Shown piece after piece: positions 1 through 9,820 of a DNA stretch of 64,000 bases. The notes beneath the pieces were generated by a model. The model searched no databases, had not been told where the DNA came from, and saw only the letters and a list, made by a program, of their open reading frames with translations. Source of the DNA: Bacteroidota bacterium (GTDB taxonomy: Bacteria; Bacteroidota; Bacteroidia; Bacteroidales; NBLH01); assembly GCA_025361565.1 (NCBI GenBank), contig JANYKN010000116.1, forward strand, positions 348,470 through 412,469, in the 5' to 3' direction. The translations under genes and the position numbers were made by a program. Each line of letters starts with the position of its first letter. The first letter of the stretch is position 1.

Positions 1-1
1 G

Positions 2-217
2 GAGTGGATTGGGAATCATAAAGTAAAAGGTGATATTTATAATGAAACTGAATTTAGATCAAGCCCTCGTGTAAAAGGCAAGTGGGTTAATGAAAAAAGT
101 AATAGAATTGGTTTTTATAGAACTTATGGGAAATGGGAAACGCTGGTGGGCACTCTTCAGAATAAAAACAAAGTATACCTTCCATTATTCGGTCTAATAG
201 TTCAAGAACAGAAGTAA
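2..217 (+). CDS. C-terminal fragment of an unknown protein (cut by the window edge)
   Basis: An open frame enters from the left edge (first full codon at base 2) and runs 71 codons to a TAA at 215-217 without an internal stop. The fragment is rich in Lys, Trp and Tyr and ends LIVQEQK. I recognise no domain. The start and most of the gene lie outside the window, so no function can be given. Being open from the edge and unopposed by a longer frame supports a real gene end, but codon evidence over 71 residues is modest. Confidence 0.5.
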   Translation, partial: EWIGNHKVKGDIYNETEFRSSPRVKGKWVNEKSNRIGFYRTYGKWETLVGTLQNKNKVYLPLFGLIVQEQK

Positions 218-590
218 GCTAAAAAATAAAATAAAAAACTAAAAATACTTATTCCTTAAATTGCTCCTCAGCGGAATTTTTTTTTCCATTTCGCTTGATA
301 TAACAAATATTGAAAAGTAAAATAAAATAATAGAAAAAGCTATTACCCGAGAATTGAAAGTTGCAAAATACTGTCAACCAAATTCATGAATGGACATCTT
401 ACTTCATTCTAACTTAAAAATCCTTGCTGAAATTTGATATTTCTGTATTCTTGAAATGATCACTTAGAACTATTAACAAATAAAGACTTGAAAAGTAAGA
501 TTCAAATTTTTATTTTTACTAAGTTAGCTATTCAATTCATTTGGATGTAATAGCTTGCCCCAAATTAAATACAGGAGATATACACCTTGC
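218..590. other. Intergenic stretch without a gene
   Basis: About 370 very AT-rich bases between the cut gene and the TPR protein. Only a 65-codon opposite-strand frame without family features occurs here, and it overlaps the next gene. A T9 run follows CAGCGGAA near 270-290, but no pairing stem precedes it. No clear promoter box or repeat was seen. AGGAG at 573-577 lies 13 bases before the ATG at 591. Confidence 0.5.
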
Positions 591-2462
591 ATGAATACGG
601 TAATCTGGAAAACCGAAATAAAAGACCTTGAAAAGCTATGCTTAACCTTCAAAGGTAAACTACCAGCGCTTGAAAAAGAACTGGAACCATTGATGAATTC
701 TAACGATCCAGTTGTTGTCATGGTCTATTCCCGAAGAATCCTTGAGGTAATAATTACCAAACTTTGTGAAACTGAATTAAACCGGCCTCGTAAAACGGAA
801 CCGCTGAAAGGCATTCTTGACAAATTAAACAATGAATTAAAGGTTCCTTCTCATATTATCACATCAATGCATAGTCTGAATAGCTTATCTGCTTATGGTG
901 CGCATCCCAAAGATTTTGAAGTGGAGCAGGTGAAACCTGTTATTAATAATCTTTCTACAATTATTAAGTGGTACTTGAATTATCAGGATATTCAAGTGAA
1001 TGGTAAACTTGGTTTAAAAAACTTGCAATCTGAAAGTAAAAATTCAGAAAGTCAATTCATTCATTCGTCACAAGTTAATCAATCCATTGCAGTATTGCCT
1101 TTTACAGATATGAGCCCTGAGCGCAACCAGGAGTTTTTAGGAGATGGTCTGGCTGAAGGTTTACTAACTATTCTTTCCCAATTAAGTGGACTGAAGGTAA
1201 CAGGCCGTACATCTTCATTTTCATTTAAAAATAAAGAGGTTGATTTAAAAACCATTGGCGAAGCTTTACATGTTGATAATATTCTTGAAGGAAGCATTCA
1301 AAAAGCTGGAAACAGGGTACGGATCACAGCTCAACTGATTAATGCTGCTGATGGATATCATATTTGGAGTGAAAGATATGATCGAGAAATGGAAGATATA
1401 TTTGCATTGCAGGATGATATTTGCTCAAAGATTTCGGAGCATTTAAAAGTAACTTTACTGGATGGACATAAAACAATTTTGAAAAAAAGGCCAACTAAAA
1501 ACCCCGAAGCCTATGAATTGTTTTTAAAAGGAGATTTTTACAATAAAAAATACACGAGGGAAGGTTTTGAGAAAGCAATTGAATACTTTGAAAAAGCCAT
1601 TGAATTGGATCCTGAATACGCAGATGCTTGGTGGTATTTAGGTTTTATGCATTTTGAATTGCATGCCTGGCTTTCTTTAAAGCATGAAAGTATCGAAAAA
1701 GTTATCTATTGTGCAAAAAAGGCAATGACAGTTGATGAAACTTGCGCGGATGCACATTTTTTGCTTGCCCTAGTCCATTTTAACTGGGATTTTGATTGGG
1801 ATAAGGTAGAACAAGGGATTGAATTGGGAAATAAGTATTTGCAGACTCAATTTCCTTTAACATTTTTACCATTAGAAGCCTGGTACAAGGCAATGGTCCT
1901 TAGTGATTTTGACTTTGCCAATAAACGGATGCAATTGGGCGTGGAACACGATCCTCTCAATATTTATTACAAATTTCATCTGGCTCAACTCTATTTTTAT
2001 GGAGCACGCGATTACAAAAAAACCATATCCATTCTAAACAACCTGATAGATTTGGGTTTGCCACCAAATACTGCCTGGCATACCATTTGCCTTGCTTATT
2101 TATTTGACAAGCAATATGAACTGGCCGAGGAATTTGCCCGGAAAGATTATAATACCTCTGAAGGGAAAGGACATGGTGCGGTTAACCTAATTGTTTGTTT
2201 AGCAATTATTGGAAAAAAAGAGGAAGCAGAACAGATCTATCAAATTGCTAAAAGTTTTCCGGCTTCAATATTTCAGAATCTTTTTCATGCCAGGTCAAAT
2301 GCATACCTAGGTGATATAGACATGGCTTTTGATTATCTTGATAAAGGAATACAAAATAAAGATTATTGGCTGTTTACATTAAAATGTTCTCCGGAATGGG
2401 ATTTATTGCGATCAGACTCACGTTTTAACAACGCATTGGAACGAATGAAATTTCCGAAGTAA
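591..2462 (+). CDS. DUF4145-like / TolB-like / TPR repeat protein
   Basis: Cytoplasmic-looking protein of 623 residues when started at ATG 591; an upstream TTG at 555 would add 12 residues but has poor context. Residues about 1-135 resemble DUF4145 (VVMVYSRRILEVIITKLCE, then a region around AYGAHPKDF). Residues about 165-290 match the TolB-like domain placed before TPRs in many signalling proteins (SIAVLPFTDMSPERNQEFLGDG and ADGYHIWSERYDRE). The rest is tetratricopeptide-like helical repeats (EAYELFLKGDFYNKK, AIEYFEKAIELDPEYADAWWYLG). No catalytic residues or membrane segment are visible, so a scaffold or sensor role is likely. DUF4145 is elsewhere linked to nucleases and defence proteins; this fusion is unusual. 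It stands alone, followed by 225 bases before rpsA. Confidence 0.8.
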   Translation: MNTVIWKTEIKDLEKLCLTFKGKLPALEKELEPLMNSNDPVVVMVYSRRILEVIITKLCETELNRPRKTEPLKGILDKLNNELKVPSHIITSMHSLNSLSAYGAHPKDFEVEQVKPVINNLSTIIKWYLNYQDIQVNGKLGLKNLQSESKNSESQFIHSSQVNQSIAVLPFTDMSPERNQEFLGDGLAEGLLTILSQLSGLKVTGRTSSFSFKNKEVDLKTIGEALHVDNILEGSIQKAGNRVRITAQLINAADGYHIWSERYDREMEDIFALQDDICSKISEHLKVTLLDGHKTILKKRPTKNPEAYELFLKGDFYNKKYTREGFEKAIEYFEKAIELDPEYADAWWYLGFMHFELHAWLSLKHESIEKVIYCAKKAMTVDETCADAHFLLALVHFNWDFDWDKVEQGIELGNKYLQTQFPLTFLPLEAWYKAMVLSDFDFANKRMQLGVEHDPLNIYYKFHLAQLYFYGARDYKKTISILNNLIDLGLPPNTAWHTICLAYLFDKQYELAEEFARKDYNTSEGKGHGAVNLIVCLAIIGKKEEAEQIYQIAKSFPASIFQNLFHARSNAYLGDIDMAFDYLDKGIQNKDYWLFTLKCSPEWDLLRSDSRFNNALERMKFPK

Positions 2463-2617
2463 TAATAAACCATAATCCGATTACGAATAAACCTCATTAA
2501 ATCCTTTTATTTTGTTTATCCTCCTCAATTTACTTTTATCAAATTGACACTTATGTTTATCGATAAATTATATTGTTAAAGGCTTAAAACTAATTATGTA
2601 AATTCAAATATTAGTCT

Positions 2618-2625
2618 TAACTTCG
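2618..2625 (+). promoter_or_regulatory. Possible -7 box of the rpsA promoter
   Basis: TAACTTCG, followed by CAGCC, matches the Bacteroidota -7 consensus TAnnTTTG with one mismatch and lies 63 bases before the rpsA ATG. I see no clear TTG at the expected -33 distance, so support is weak. Confidence 0.3.
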
Positions 2626-2687
2626 CAGCCTATTTTTTATCAATACATAATGTCTAACTTACTAGTTTTAATTTGATTATTAATAAA

Positions 2688-4628
2688 ATGAAAGACGAAG
2701 AAAAAAACCCAGAAGAAACAAATTCTTTAGAAAATCAAGAAATTGTTGAAAATGAACTGGAACAAACTGAAGAGCTTGAGCTGGTTGAAGATGAAACTGA
2801 AGAAGAAGTAATCGAAGAAGAAATTGAAGAAGAAGAGGCTCCAAAAAAAGCCGCTAAAAAATTCGAATTAAGAGAAGAAGAAGTTTTTGATTGGGACAAT
2901 TACGATGCTGTTAAAGATGGTTATATTCTTAGTGAACGTAACACACTTGAAGCTCAATATGACAAAACCCTTTCAACAATTGTTGAAAACGAACTAATCG
3001 ACGGAACTGTTATTTCGCTTACCAGCCGCGAAGTTGTAATCAACATTGGTTACAAATCTGAAGGTATTGTTAGTTTGAACGAATTCCGTTACAATCCGGA
3101 CTTAAAACCTGGCGATACTGTTGAAGTATACGTTGAAAGCCAAGAAGACAAAAATGGCCAGCTTAGGTTGTCACACAAAAAAGCTAGGGCATTAAAATCA
3201 TGGGATAGGGTTAACACAGCTCTTGAACAAGACGAAATTATCAAAGGTTTTATCAAATGTCGTACTAAAGGCGGTATGATTGTGGATGTATTCGGTATTG
3301 AAGCTTTCCTTCCAGGTTCACAAATCGATGTGAAACCTATCCGCGATTACGATATTTATGTTGGCAAAACCATGGAATTTAAAGTGGTTAAAATCAACCA
3401 TGAATTCAAAAACGTTGTTGTATCTCACAAAGCTCTTATTGAAGCTGAACTTGAGCAACAAAAGAAAGAAATTATTGCAAAACTTGAAAAAGGTCAAGTA
3501 CTTGAAGGTACCGTTAAAAATATCACATCATATGGTGTATTTATCGATTTAGGCGGTGTTGACGGTTTAATCCACATTACAGACTTATCATGGGGCAGGG
3601 TTTCTCATCCGGAAGAAGTTGTTGAATTGGATCAAAAATTAAACGTTGTTATCCTTGACTTTGATGATGAGAAAAAACGTATTGCCTTAGGTTTAAAACA
3701 ACTTACTCCTCATCCATGGGATTCATTGAACGCAGAACTTAAAGTTGGCGACAATGTTAAAGGTAAAGTAGTTGTTATTGCAGATTATGGCGCATTTATC
3801 GAAATTGCTCCAGGGGTTGAAGGTCTTATCCACGTATCAGAAATGTCATGGTCACAGCATTTACGCAGTGCCCAGGAATTCTTGAAAGTTGGAGATGAAA
3901 TTCAAGCTGAAATCCTTACTTTGGATCGCGAAGAGCGTAAAATGTCTTTGGGTATCAAACAGTTAAAAACGGATCCATGGGATATTATTGAAACCAAATA
4001 TGTTGTTGGTTCAAAACACAAAGCTACCGTTCGTAACTTTACCAATTTTGGCGTATTTGTTGAAATCGAAGAAGGTGTTGATGGTTTAATTCACATTTCT
4101 GATTTATCATGGACTAAAAAAATCAAGCATCCAGCTGAATTTACCTCAATTGGCGAATCTGTAGATGTTGTTGTTTTAGAAATTGACAAAGAAAACAGAA
4201 GATTAAGTCTTGGTCACAAACAATTGGAAGAAAATCCATGGGATGTTTTCGAAACCATTTTCACTGTTGGATCAGTACATGAAGGTACCATTACCAATAA
4301 AATAGAAAAAGGCGTTCTTGTAGCATTACAATATGGTGTTGAAGGTTTTGCCGGTCAAAAACACATTGTTAAAGCCGACGGTTCTAATGCAAAAATTGAA
4401 GAAAAACTTGATTTTAAAGTAATTGAGTTCTCAAAAAGCGCAAAAAGAATCATCCTTTCACATACCAAAACTTGGGAAGATGATGTAAAAGAAGTTGAAG
4501 AGACAAAACAAGAGCCTCAAAAAGCTAAAAAAATGAAGATCAACCTTGAAAAAACAACCCTGGGAGATGTGAGTGATTTAGCCGCATTGAAAGAAAGACT
4601 CGAAGAAAATAAAAAAGACAACAACTAA
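2688..4628 (+). CDS. rpsA: 30S ribosomal protein S1
   Basis: RNA-binding ribosomal protein S1, which helps load mRNA on the 30S subunit. The 646-residue product has an acidic, low-complexity head (Glu/Asp-rich, residues about 1-65) followed by six S1 repeats beginning near LIDGTV, IIKGFI, VLEGTV, NVKGKV, HKATVR and VHEGTI. Repeats 3-5 are the most canonical (YGVFIDLGGVDGLIHITDLSW and variants, with PWD linkers). A short basic/acidic tail follows. The acidic N-terminal extension is, to my knowledge, usual in Bacteroidota S1. ATG 2688 is preferred over an in-frame TTG 15 bases upstream. It heads a same-strand run with the STAS gene, rnz and guaA, with no terminator seen after it. Confidence 0.96.
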   Translation: MKDEEKNPEETNSLENQEIVENELEQTEELELVEDETEEEVIEEEIEEEEAPKKAAKKFELREEEVFDWDNYDAVKDGYILSERNTLEAQYDKTLSTIVENELIDGTVISLTSREVVINIGYKSEGIVSLNEFRYNPDLKPGDTVEVYVESQEDKNGQLRLSHKKARALKSWDRVNTALEQDEIIKGFIKCRTKGGMIVDVFGIEAFLPGSQIDVKPIRDYDIYVGKTMEFKVVKINHEFKNVVVSHKALIEAELEQQKKEIIAKLEKGQVLEGTVKNITSYGVFIDLGGVDGLIHITDLSWGRVSHPEEVVELDQKLNVVILDFDDEKKRIALGLKQLTPHPWDSLNAELKVGDNVKGKVVVIADYGAFIEIAPGVEGLIHVSEMSWSQHLRSAQEFLKVGDEIQAEILTLDREERKMSLGIKQLKTDPWDIIETKYVVGSKHKATVRNFTNFGVFVEIEEGVDGLIHISDLSWTKKIKHPAEFTSIGESVDVVVLEIDKENRRLSLGHKQLEENPWDVFETIFTVGSVHEGTITNKIEKGVLVALQYGVEGFAGQKHIVKADGSNAKIEEKLDFKVIEFSKSAKRIILSHTKTWEDDVKEVEETKQEPQKAKKMKINLEKTTLGDVSDLAALKERLEENKKDNN

Positions 4629-4703
4629 TTGGAGTTTTGGATTACAATTTGTACTTTTAACTTCATAATTCTTATCAATGGTTTAATTAATATTTAAATA
4701 AAC

Positions 4704-5075
4704 ATGGACGCTGATAACAAAAAATACGACATTCAAAAAAAAGGAAATCATACTATTATTAAAGTTCTGGTTGAAAAATTGGATACAAATATAGCCCCTG
4801 CCTTAAAATCTGAATTGGTTTTAATTGCCGGTAATGGTGAAAAAAATATGGTTATCGATTTAAGTGAATGCAGATATTGCGATTCCTCCGGTTTAAGTGC
4901 AATTCTTGTTGCTAACAGGCTTTGCAAAAACTCAAGAGGTATATTTGTGCTAACTGGCCTGCAAACTGCTGTAGAACGGTTAATTACAATTTCTCAGCTC
5001 GATACCGTGTTGAATATTAAAGATTCACTGGTAGAATCTGAAGAATATATTAAGCAAGAGGCAGGTAAAGATTAA
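4704..5075 (+). CDS. STAS-domain anti-anti-sigma-factor-like protein
   Basis: A 123-residue single STAS domain of the SpoIIAA/RsbV type. Such proteins bind a partner kinase when unphosphorylated and release it when phosphorylated on a conserved serine. The motif MVIDLSECRYCDSSGLSAIL carries the DSSGL signature with the phosphorylatable Ser at about residue 62. It lies 75 bases after rpsA and 23 bases before rnz, so it is probably co-transcribed with translation and RNA-processing genes. No RsbW-type kinase is in the window; SpoIIE phosphatases at 7750, 13439 and 63175 are candidate activators. Which partner it serves is unknown. Confidence 0.88.
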   Translation: MDADNKKYDIQKKGNHTIIKVLVEKLDTNIAPALKSELVLIAGNGEKNMVIDLSECRYCDSSGLSAILVANRLCKNSRGIFVLTGLQTAVERLITISQLDTVLNIKDSLVESEEYIKQEAGKD

Positions 5076-5098
5076 ATTTCAATACTTGTATTCTGAAC

Positions 5099-6046
5099 AT
5101 GACATTTTCAGTGACTGTACTAGGAAGTAGCTCTGCTTTACCTACTTCCTCGAGATATCCAACCGCTCATTTGCTCAATGCAAATGAGCGGTTTTTTTTA
5201 ATCGATTGCGGCGAAGGCACGCAAATTCAATTAAGAAAATTTAAATTTAGACTTTTAAAAATCAACCATATATTTATTAGCCATTTACATGGCGATCATT
5301 ACTTTGGATTGTTTGGGTTGCTTTCAAGTCTTTCTTTATTGGGAAGGACGAATGATTTACACATTTTTGCCCATTCCGATTTGGAAGATATCCTGAATTT
5401 CCAGTTTAAATATTATGATTTGGGTTTTAAATTGGTTTTTCATCCAATTAAAAATAATTTTGCGGGGATTTTATTTGAAGACAAACAGTTAATAGTAAGT
5501 ACTTTTCCGCTAAAGCATAGAATTACATCCAATGGTTTCATTTTTCAGGAAAAACAAAAAGATAAAAACCTGATCAAAGAAATGGTACAATTTTATCAAT
5601 TGGGAATAAAAGATATTTTGAAAATTAAACAAGGTGAAGATTTTGTAGACAAAGAAGGGAGATTGATCCCAAACAGCCGTTTGACAATACCCTCTTACAA
5701 ACCCAGGTCATATGCATTTTGCTCCGATACAGCTTTTGCGCCATCTATTGTTAAACATATACATGGAGTGGATTTGCTTTACCACGAAAGTACATTTACA
5801 GATGCCCTAATAAAACGTGCAGAAGAAACTGGGCACTCTACAGCTAGGCAAGCTGCTGAAATTGCGAAAATGGCAAATGTTAAGAAACTACTTTTAGGTC
5901 ATTTTTCAGCCCGGTACAAGGATTTATCTATTTTTAAAAATGAAGCGATAGAAGTATTTGATAATTCCGAAATCGTAAACGAAGGCCAAACTTATGAAAT
6001 TGAATTACAGCGTGATAACATTATAAATAAAACAGATGCAGGATAA
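5099..6046 (+). CDS. rnz: Ribonuclease Z (tRNA 3' processing endonuclease)
   Basis: Metallo-beta-lactamase-fold nuclease that trims the 3' trailer of tRNA precursors. The 315-residue length fits the short bacterial form. The zinc motif HLHGDH gives H62, H64, D66 and H67; further ligands lie in CSDTAFAPS and [12 protein letters not shown], and [12 protein letters not shown] is the family motif near the end. The N-terminus [18 protein letters not shown] is the conserved first strand, so ATG 5099 is the right start. The gene's last 11 bases overlap guaA, implying translational coupling. The sequence coding residues about 21-34 also forms a near-perfect intrinsic terminator (see separate entry). 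Confidence 0.95.
   Translation: MTFSVTVLGSSSALPTSSRYPTAHLLNANERFFLIDCGEGTQIQLRKFKFRLLKINHIFISHLHGDHYFGLFGLLSSLSLLGRTNDLHIFAHSDLEDILNFQFKYYDLGFKLVFHPIKNNFAGILFEDKQLIVSTFPLKHRITSNGFIFQEKQKDKNLIKEMVQFYQLGIKDILKIKQGEDFVDKEGRLIPNSRLTIPSYKPRSYAFCSDTAFAPSIVKHIHGVDLLYHESTFTDALIKRAEETGHSTARQAAEIAKMANVKKLLLGHFSARYKDLSIFKNEAIEVFDNSEIVNEGQTYEIELQRDNIINKTDAG
5161..5199 (+). terminator. Intrinsic-terminator-like hairpin inside rnz
   Basis: A perfect 13-bp stem (5161-5173 with 5181-5193; core CCGCTCATTTG / CAAATGAGCGG), a 7-base loop and an uninterrupted T8 tract at 5192-5199 form a textbook Rho-independent terminator on the plus strand, 62 bases into the rnz reading frame. The coded residues belong to the conserved start of the enzyme, so the frame is real. 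It could act as an attenuator separating rpsA-STAS from rnz-guaA, held open by translating ribosomes. This role is inferred. Confidence 0.6.
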
Positions 6047-7565
6047 AATTGTTATTTTAGATTTTGGATCCCAATATACCCAACTCATTGCAAGGCGGGT
6101 TAGGGAGTTGAACGTTTATTGCGAAATATTTCCTTACAATTCAACCCTTAAAAAAGGTGAAAACATTAAAGGGTATATTCTTTCGGGTAGTCCTTCATCA
6201 GTCCGTGATGAAAATGCACCATTTCCGGATTTGACCAGCATTAAAGCTAAATTTCCTATTCTTGGAGTATGCTATGGTGCCCAATATCTTGCCCACAATT
6301 TTGGAGGAGAAGTATTGCCATCCAAACACAGGGAATACGGCCGCGCCAATTTAATGTTCATCAATCAACAAAATGAGCTATTGAAAAACATAAGTTCAGG
6401 TACGCAGGTATGGATGTCTCATGGTGATACAATTGCGACCATTCCTGATAATTTTGAGATAATTGCAAGTACAAGTGATGTTAAAGTTGGTGCATTTAAA
6501 ATAAGTGGTGAAGAAACTTATGGAATCCAGTTTCACCCTGAAGTATATCACACTACCGAAGGCCTTGAATTACTAAAAAATTTCGTGGTTAATATATGTG
6601 GATGTAGTCAAAATTGGACAGCAGACTCATTCATTGACAGTACCATAGCAGATTTAAAAAGTAAATTGGGAAATGATAAAGTTGTATTGGGACTATCAGG
6701 TGGTGTTGATTCGACTGTAGCCGCAGTTATACTGAATAAGGCTATTGGGAAAAACCTATACGCTATTTTTGTTGATAATGGGCTTTTGCGACTCAATGAA
6801 TTTGAAGAAGTGCTTGAATTGTACAGGAAAATGGAACTCAATGTGGTTGGTGTTGATGCCAAAGATAAATTTTATAAGGCACTCAAAGATATTTCGGATC
6901 CCGAACTAAAACGGAAAGCTATTGGAGCAACTTTTATCGAAGTTTTTGATGAGGAAGCTCATAAAATTCAAGACATCAAATGGTTGGCACAAGGAACTAT
7001 TTACCCAGATGTGATTGAATCTGTTTCGGTAAATGGCCCATCGGCAACAATCAAATCACACCATAATGTGGGTGGATTACCTGATTTTATGAAGTTAAAA
7101 ATAGTAGAGCCGCTCAGGCTTTTATTTAAAGATGAAGTTCGTAGAGTGGGTAAAGCGCTTGCTATTCCGGAAGCCAATCTTGGTAGGCATCCATTCCCTG
7201 GACCGGGATTGGCTATTCGTATTTTAGGTGATATTACTCCTGAAAAAGTTAGGGTATTGCAAGAAGTTGATCACATTTTTATCAGTGGATTAAAAGAATA
7301 TGGGCTTTACGATGAAGTTTGGCAAGCGGGTGCCATTTTGTTACCCATCCATTCGGTAGGCGTTATGGGCGATGAAAGAACCTATGAACAAGTAATTGCA
7401 CTAAGGGCAGTGGGTTCAACCGATGGAATGACAGCGGATTGGTCACACCTTCCATATGAATTTTTGAGTAAAATGTCGAACAAAATCATTAATCAGGTTA
7501 AAGGTATAAACCGTGTAGTTTATGACATAAGCTCAAAACCACCTGCAACTATTGAGTGGGAATAA
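6036..7565 (+). CDS. guaA: GMP synthase (glutamine-hydrolysing)
   Basis: Converts XMP to GMP using ATP and glutamine in purine synthesis. The 509 residues hold a class I amidotransferase domain (nucleophile C79 in [11 protein letters not shown]167 and E169 in QFHPEVYH), an ATP-pyrophosphatase domain with P-loop SGGVDS at 221-226, and the GMP-synthase C-terminal dimer domain ending [12 protein letters not shown], with [16 protein letters not shown] before it. ATG 6036 overlaps the rnz stop, and the N-terminal [19 protein letters not shown] is canonical. A terminator follows 4 bases after the stop, closing the rpsA-STAS-rnz-guaA run. Confidence 0.97.
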   Translation: MQDKIVILDFGSQYTQLIARRVRELNVYCEIFPYNSTLKKGENIKGYILSGSPSSVRDENAPFPDLTSIKAKFPILGVCYGAQYLAHNFGGEVLPSKHREYGRANLMFINQQNELLKNISSGTQVWMSHGDTIATIPDNFEIIASTSDVKVGAFKISGEETYGIQFHPEVYHTTEGLELLKNFVVNICGCSQNWTADSFIDSTIADLKSKLGNDKVVLGLSGGVDSTVAAVILNKAIGKNLYAIFVDNGLLRLNEFEEVLELYRKMELNVVGVDAKDKFYKALKDISDPELKRKAIGATFIEVFDEEAHKIQDIKWLAQGTIYPDVIESVSVNGPSATIKSHHNVGGLPDFMKLKIVEPLRLLFKDEVRRVGKALAIPEANLGRHPFPGPGLAIRILGDITPEKVRVLQEVDHIFISGLKEYGLYDEVWQAGAILLPIHSVGVMGDERTYEQVIALRAVGSTDGMTADWSHLPYEFLSKMSNKIINQVKGINRVVYDISSKPPATIEWE

Positions 7566-7569
7566 AAGA

Positions 7570-7593
7570 AACAGCCATAAAAGGCTGTTTTTT
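7570..7593 (+). terminator. Terminator after guaA
   Basis: AACAGCC (7570-7576) pairs with GGCTGTT (7583-7589) around a 6-base loop and is followed by TTTT. It sits immediately after the guaA stop codon. Confidence 0.8.
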
Positions 7594-7749
7594 GTTTAAT
7601 CTAGATAAAATCCTAAAATAAAATAAGGAATTTTGAATATCAATTTGGTCCAAAGCTTTTTTATAAATATTTATGCAAAATCAGCAATAAATTAGACGAA
7701 ATATACTAAATTTAAACTTTCAATTTCATTATGTTGCACATATTAGACG

Positions 7750-9744
7750 ATGAGTAAGGTATTGTTGTATAAATTTATATTATTATTAACTTTATTGTTA
7801 ATTGGTAATCATTTCATCTTCGCACAAGATAAGTTTAATCTAAGTGCTCAACTTTTGGTAGATAAAAAAGTAGTTTACGATGCAGAAGTAATTGTTTATA
7901 AAGGAAAAACTACTATCGCACAAACCAAAACCAATAAAATTGGGAAGTTTGATGTTGAATTGCCTTTTCAGGAAGTATTTGTTATTCAATTCAAAAAAGA
8001 AGGTCTTCCTGTTCTTAAAGTTCTGATTTCGACAAAAGTGAAAGACCTTGAAGCCGATTTAACAAAAACTAAAGTGGTTGTTTTTACCTTACTTTCAAAA
8101 AATATTTCAAGCGAAGGAGCTGATGCAAAGGATGTTTCAGCAGCTTTTCAAATTAACAAGAACGGTTTATTGGTTGAGGATAACCGAGAATTCTCTAAAA
8201 TTGTCAATAATAGTGAAAAGGAACAGGTCAAAACTGATAATCAAGTTGAAATATTGAAAGATGAAGTAAGTAATGCAATTTCGGAATTACCGGATTCAAT
8301 CCGAATTCCATTTAAATCTAAATATGACTTTTTAAATCTAAAAATGGATAGTATGCTTTTACTATCTGAAAAACATGCTGCACTGGTTCTTCAAACTGCA
8401 AACCTGAAATCAGAAGAAATAATTGCAAAAGCATTTTATAGTCTGCCTGAGGCTATAAATTCTCAGAAAATAACCTCTTCAAGTACAATCAAAAAAATTG
8501 ATAAAGAATTGAAAAACCTGGCCGTTAAGGAAGAAACCTTTAATAGCCGCAATGACATTAAAGCATATAAATTAAAACTTGACAAAATTGAGAGTAAATC
8601 CAATATGTCAAAAAAAGATTCATTAGAATATCTTGAAACTATTGTAATGTTTAAAGATGAAATGGTGAAATCAGCAAAGATGCAATTAGAAATTGATAAG
8701 CTTAATGCAAAAACAAGAAAAGACAGTGTTGAACTTCAGGTACGTGAAGCTCAAATCTTCTTAGTAGAAAAGGATATACAAGAGGCTAAAGATAAAATTG
8801 CGATTCAACAGCTTGAAATAAGACAAAAAAATACAATGCTACTGTTTTCGATTATAGCACTTTTATTCTTCATACTAGTATCCATCCTTGTTTACAATAG
8901 CTTTAGACATAAAAAAAGAACCAACGCAATACTCGAAAAGCAAAATTGGGAAATTGCCAATAAAAACAAAAAAATAATAGACAGTATACGTTATGCCCAA
9001 ACTATCCAACAGGCCATTTTGCCTATCAAATCAAACATTGATAAATATTTTGATTGGTTTGTGATATTTCAGCCCAAGGATATCGTATCCGGTGATTTTT
9101 ATTGGTTTAACCATTTCGAAGAAACTGGCAAAAGCGTATTTGCAGTAGTAGACTGCACCGGGCATGGTGTTCCAGGTGCATTTATGTCAATGATTGGTAA
9201 TCGTCTGTTAATTGAAGCTGTTAAGGAAAAAGGAATAATTAAACCCATCGATATTCTAGAAGAAATTGATGAGCGGATTAGAATTGCTCTTATGCAGGAC
9301 GAAACATCTAATAATGATGGAATGGATATGTGCCTTTGTACGTTGGAATATATCGATAACAACAAATGTAAAGTTGGATTTGCAGGAGCTAAAAGGCCTA
9401 TGTTCTATTCTGATATTCAAAATAAGAAAATGGAACACATCAAAGGAACAGTTCGTGGCATTGGAGGCAAAAAGCGAATTCGCGAAAAATCAAAAAAAAT
9501 GTTCGAAGAACATAACATTGTTATTAATCGGGGCGAAATGATTTATTTAACTTCTGATGGCTTTTTTGATCTACAATCCCCAAACAGGAAAAAATTTGGA
9601 AGACTTAATTTCATGAGTCTTTTGGAAGAACAAATTCATAAGCCAATGCAGGAACAAAGGGAGGCAATAATGGATGCTTTGCACTTGCATAAAGGTTCTG
9701 AGTTTCAGATTGATGACATTACTATTTTAGGAATAAAAGTATAA
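7750..9744 (+). CDS. Membrane SpoIIE-family (PP2C-type) serine/threonine phosphatase
   Basis: A 664-residue membrane phosphatase. Residues 1-26 form a signal peptide ending IFAQ; about 28-110 look like a beta-sandwich with a carboxypeptidase-regulatory-like pattern; about 180-360 are predicted long helices or coiled coil; one membrane span lies near 363-385 (MLLFSIIALLFFILVSILVY); the cytoplasmic SpoIIE domain covers about 410-664. Metal-binding acidic motifs are intact: VSGDFYWF, VDCTGHGVPGAFMS, NNDGMDMCL, TSDGFFD and the terminal DDITILGIKV. SpoIIE phosphatases dephosphorylate STAS or SiaC proteins. The next gene codes for a SiaC-like protein, so this resembles the SiaA-SiaC pair of Pseudomonas. 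The periplasmic signal is unknown. Confidence 0.9.
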   Translation: MSKVLLYKFILLLTLLLIGNHFIFAQDKFNLSAQLLVDKKVVYDAEVIVYKGKTTIAQTKTNKIGKFDVELPFQEVFVIQFKKEGLPVLKVLISTKVKDLEADLTKTKVVVFTLLSKNISSEGADAKDVSAAFQINKNGLLVEDNREFSKIVNNSEKEQVKTDNQVEILKDEVSNAISELPDSIRIPFKSKYDFLNLKMDSMLLLSEKHAALVLQTANLKSEEIIAKAFYSLPEAINSQKITSSSTIKKIDKELKNLAVKEETFNSRNDIKAYKLKLDKIESKSNMSKKDSLEYLETIVMFKDEMVKSAKMQLEIDKLNAKTRKDSVELQVREAQIFLVEKDIQEAKDKIAIQQLEIRQKNTMLLFSIIALLFFILVSILVYNSFRHKKRTNAILEKQNWEIANKNKKIIDSIRYAQTIQQAILPIKSNIDKYFDWFVIFQPKDIVSGDFYWFNHFEETGKSVFAVVDCTGHGVPGAFMSMIGNRLLIEAVKEKGIIKPIDILEEIDERIRIALMQDETSNNDGMDMCLCTLEYIDNNKCKVGFAGAKRPMFYSDIQNKKMEHIKGTVRGIGGKKRIREKSKKMFEEHNIVINRGEMIYLTSDGFFDLQSPNRKKFGRLNFMSLLEEQIHKPMQEQREAIMDALHLHKGSEFQIDDITILGIKV

Positions 9745-9745
9745 G

Positions 9746-9759
9746 ATTCAGATCTGAAT
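9746..9759. repeat. 14-base perfect palindrome between phosphatase and SiaC gene
   Basis: ATTCAGATCTGAAT begins two bases after the phosphatase stop codon. It has no T-tract, so it is not a normal terminator. It might be an operator, an RNA stem within the operon, or chance in AT-rich DNA. Confidence 0.35.
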
Positions 9760-9820
9760 TAATAAATGCTCATTTTATTAACGATATTCAATTATAGCAT
9801 TGATAATTATTTATAAAAAA

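Noticed and set aside
555-590. TTG start for the DUF4145/TPR protein
   Set aside because: ATG 591 with AGGAG 13 bases upstream starts nearer the family-like sequence; the extra 12 residues look non-coding.
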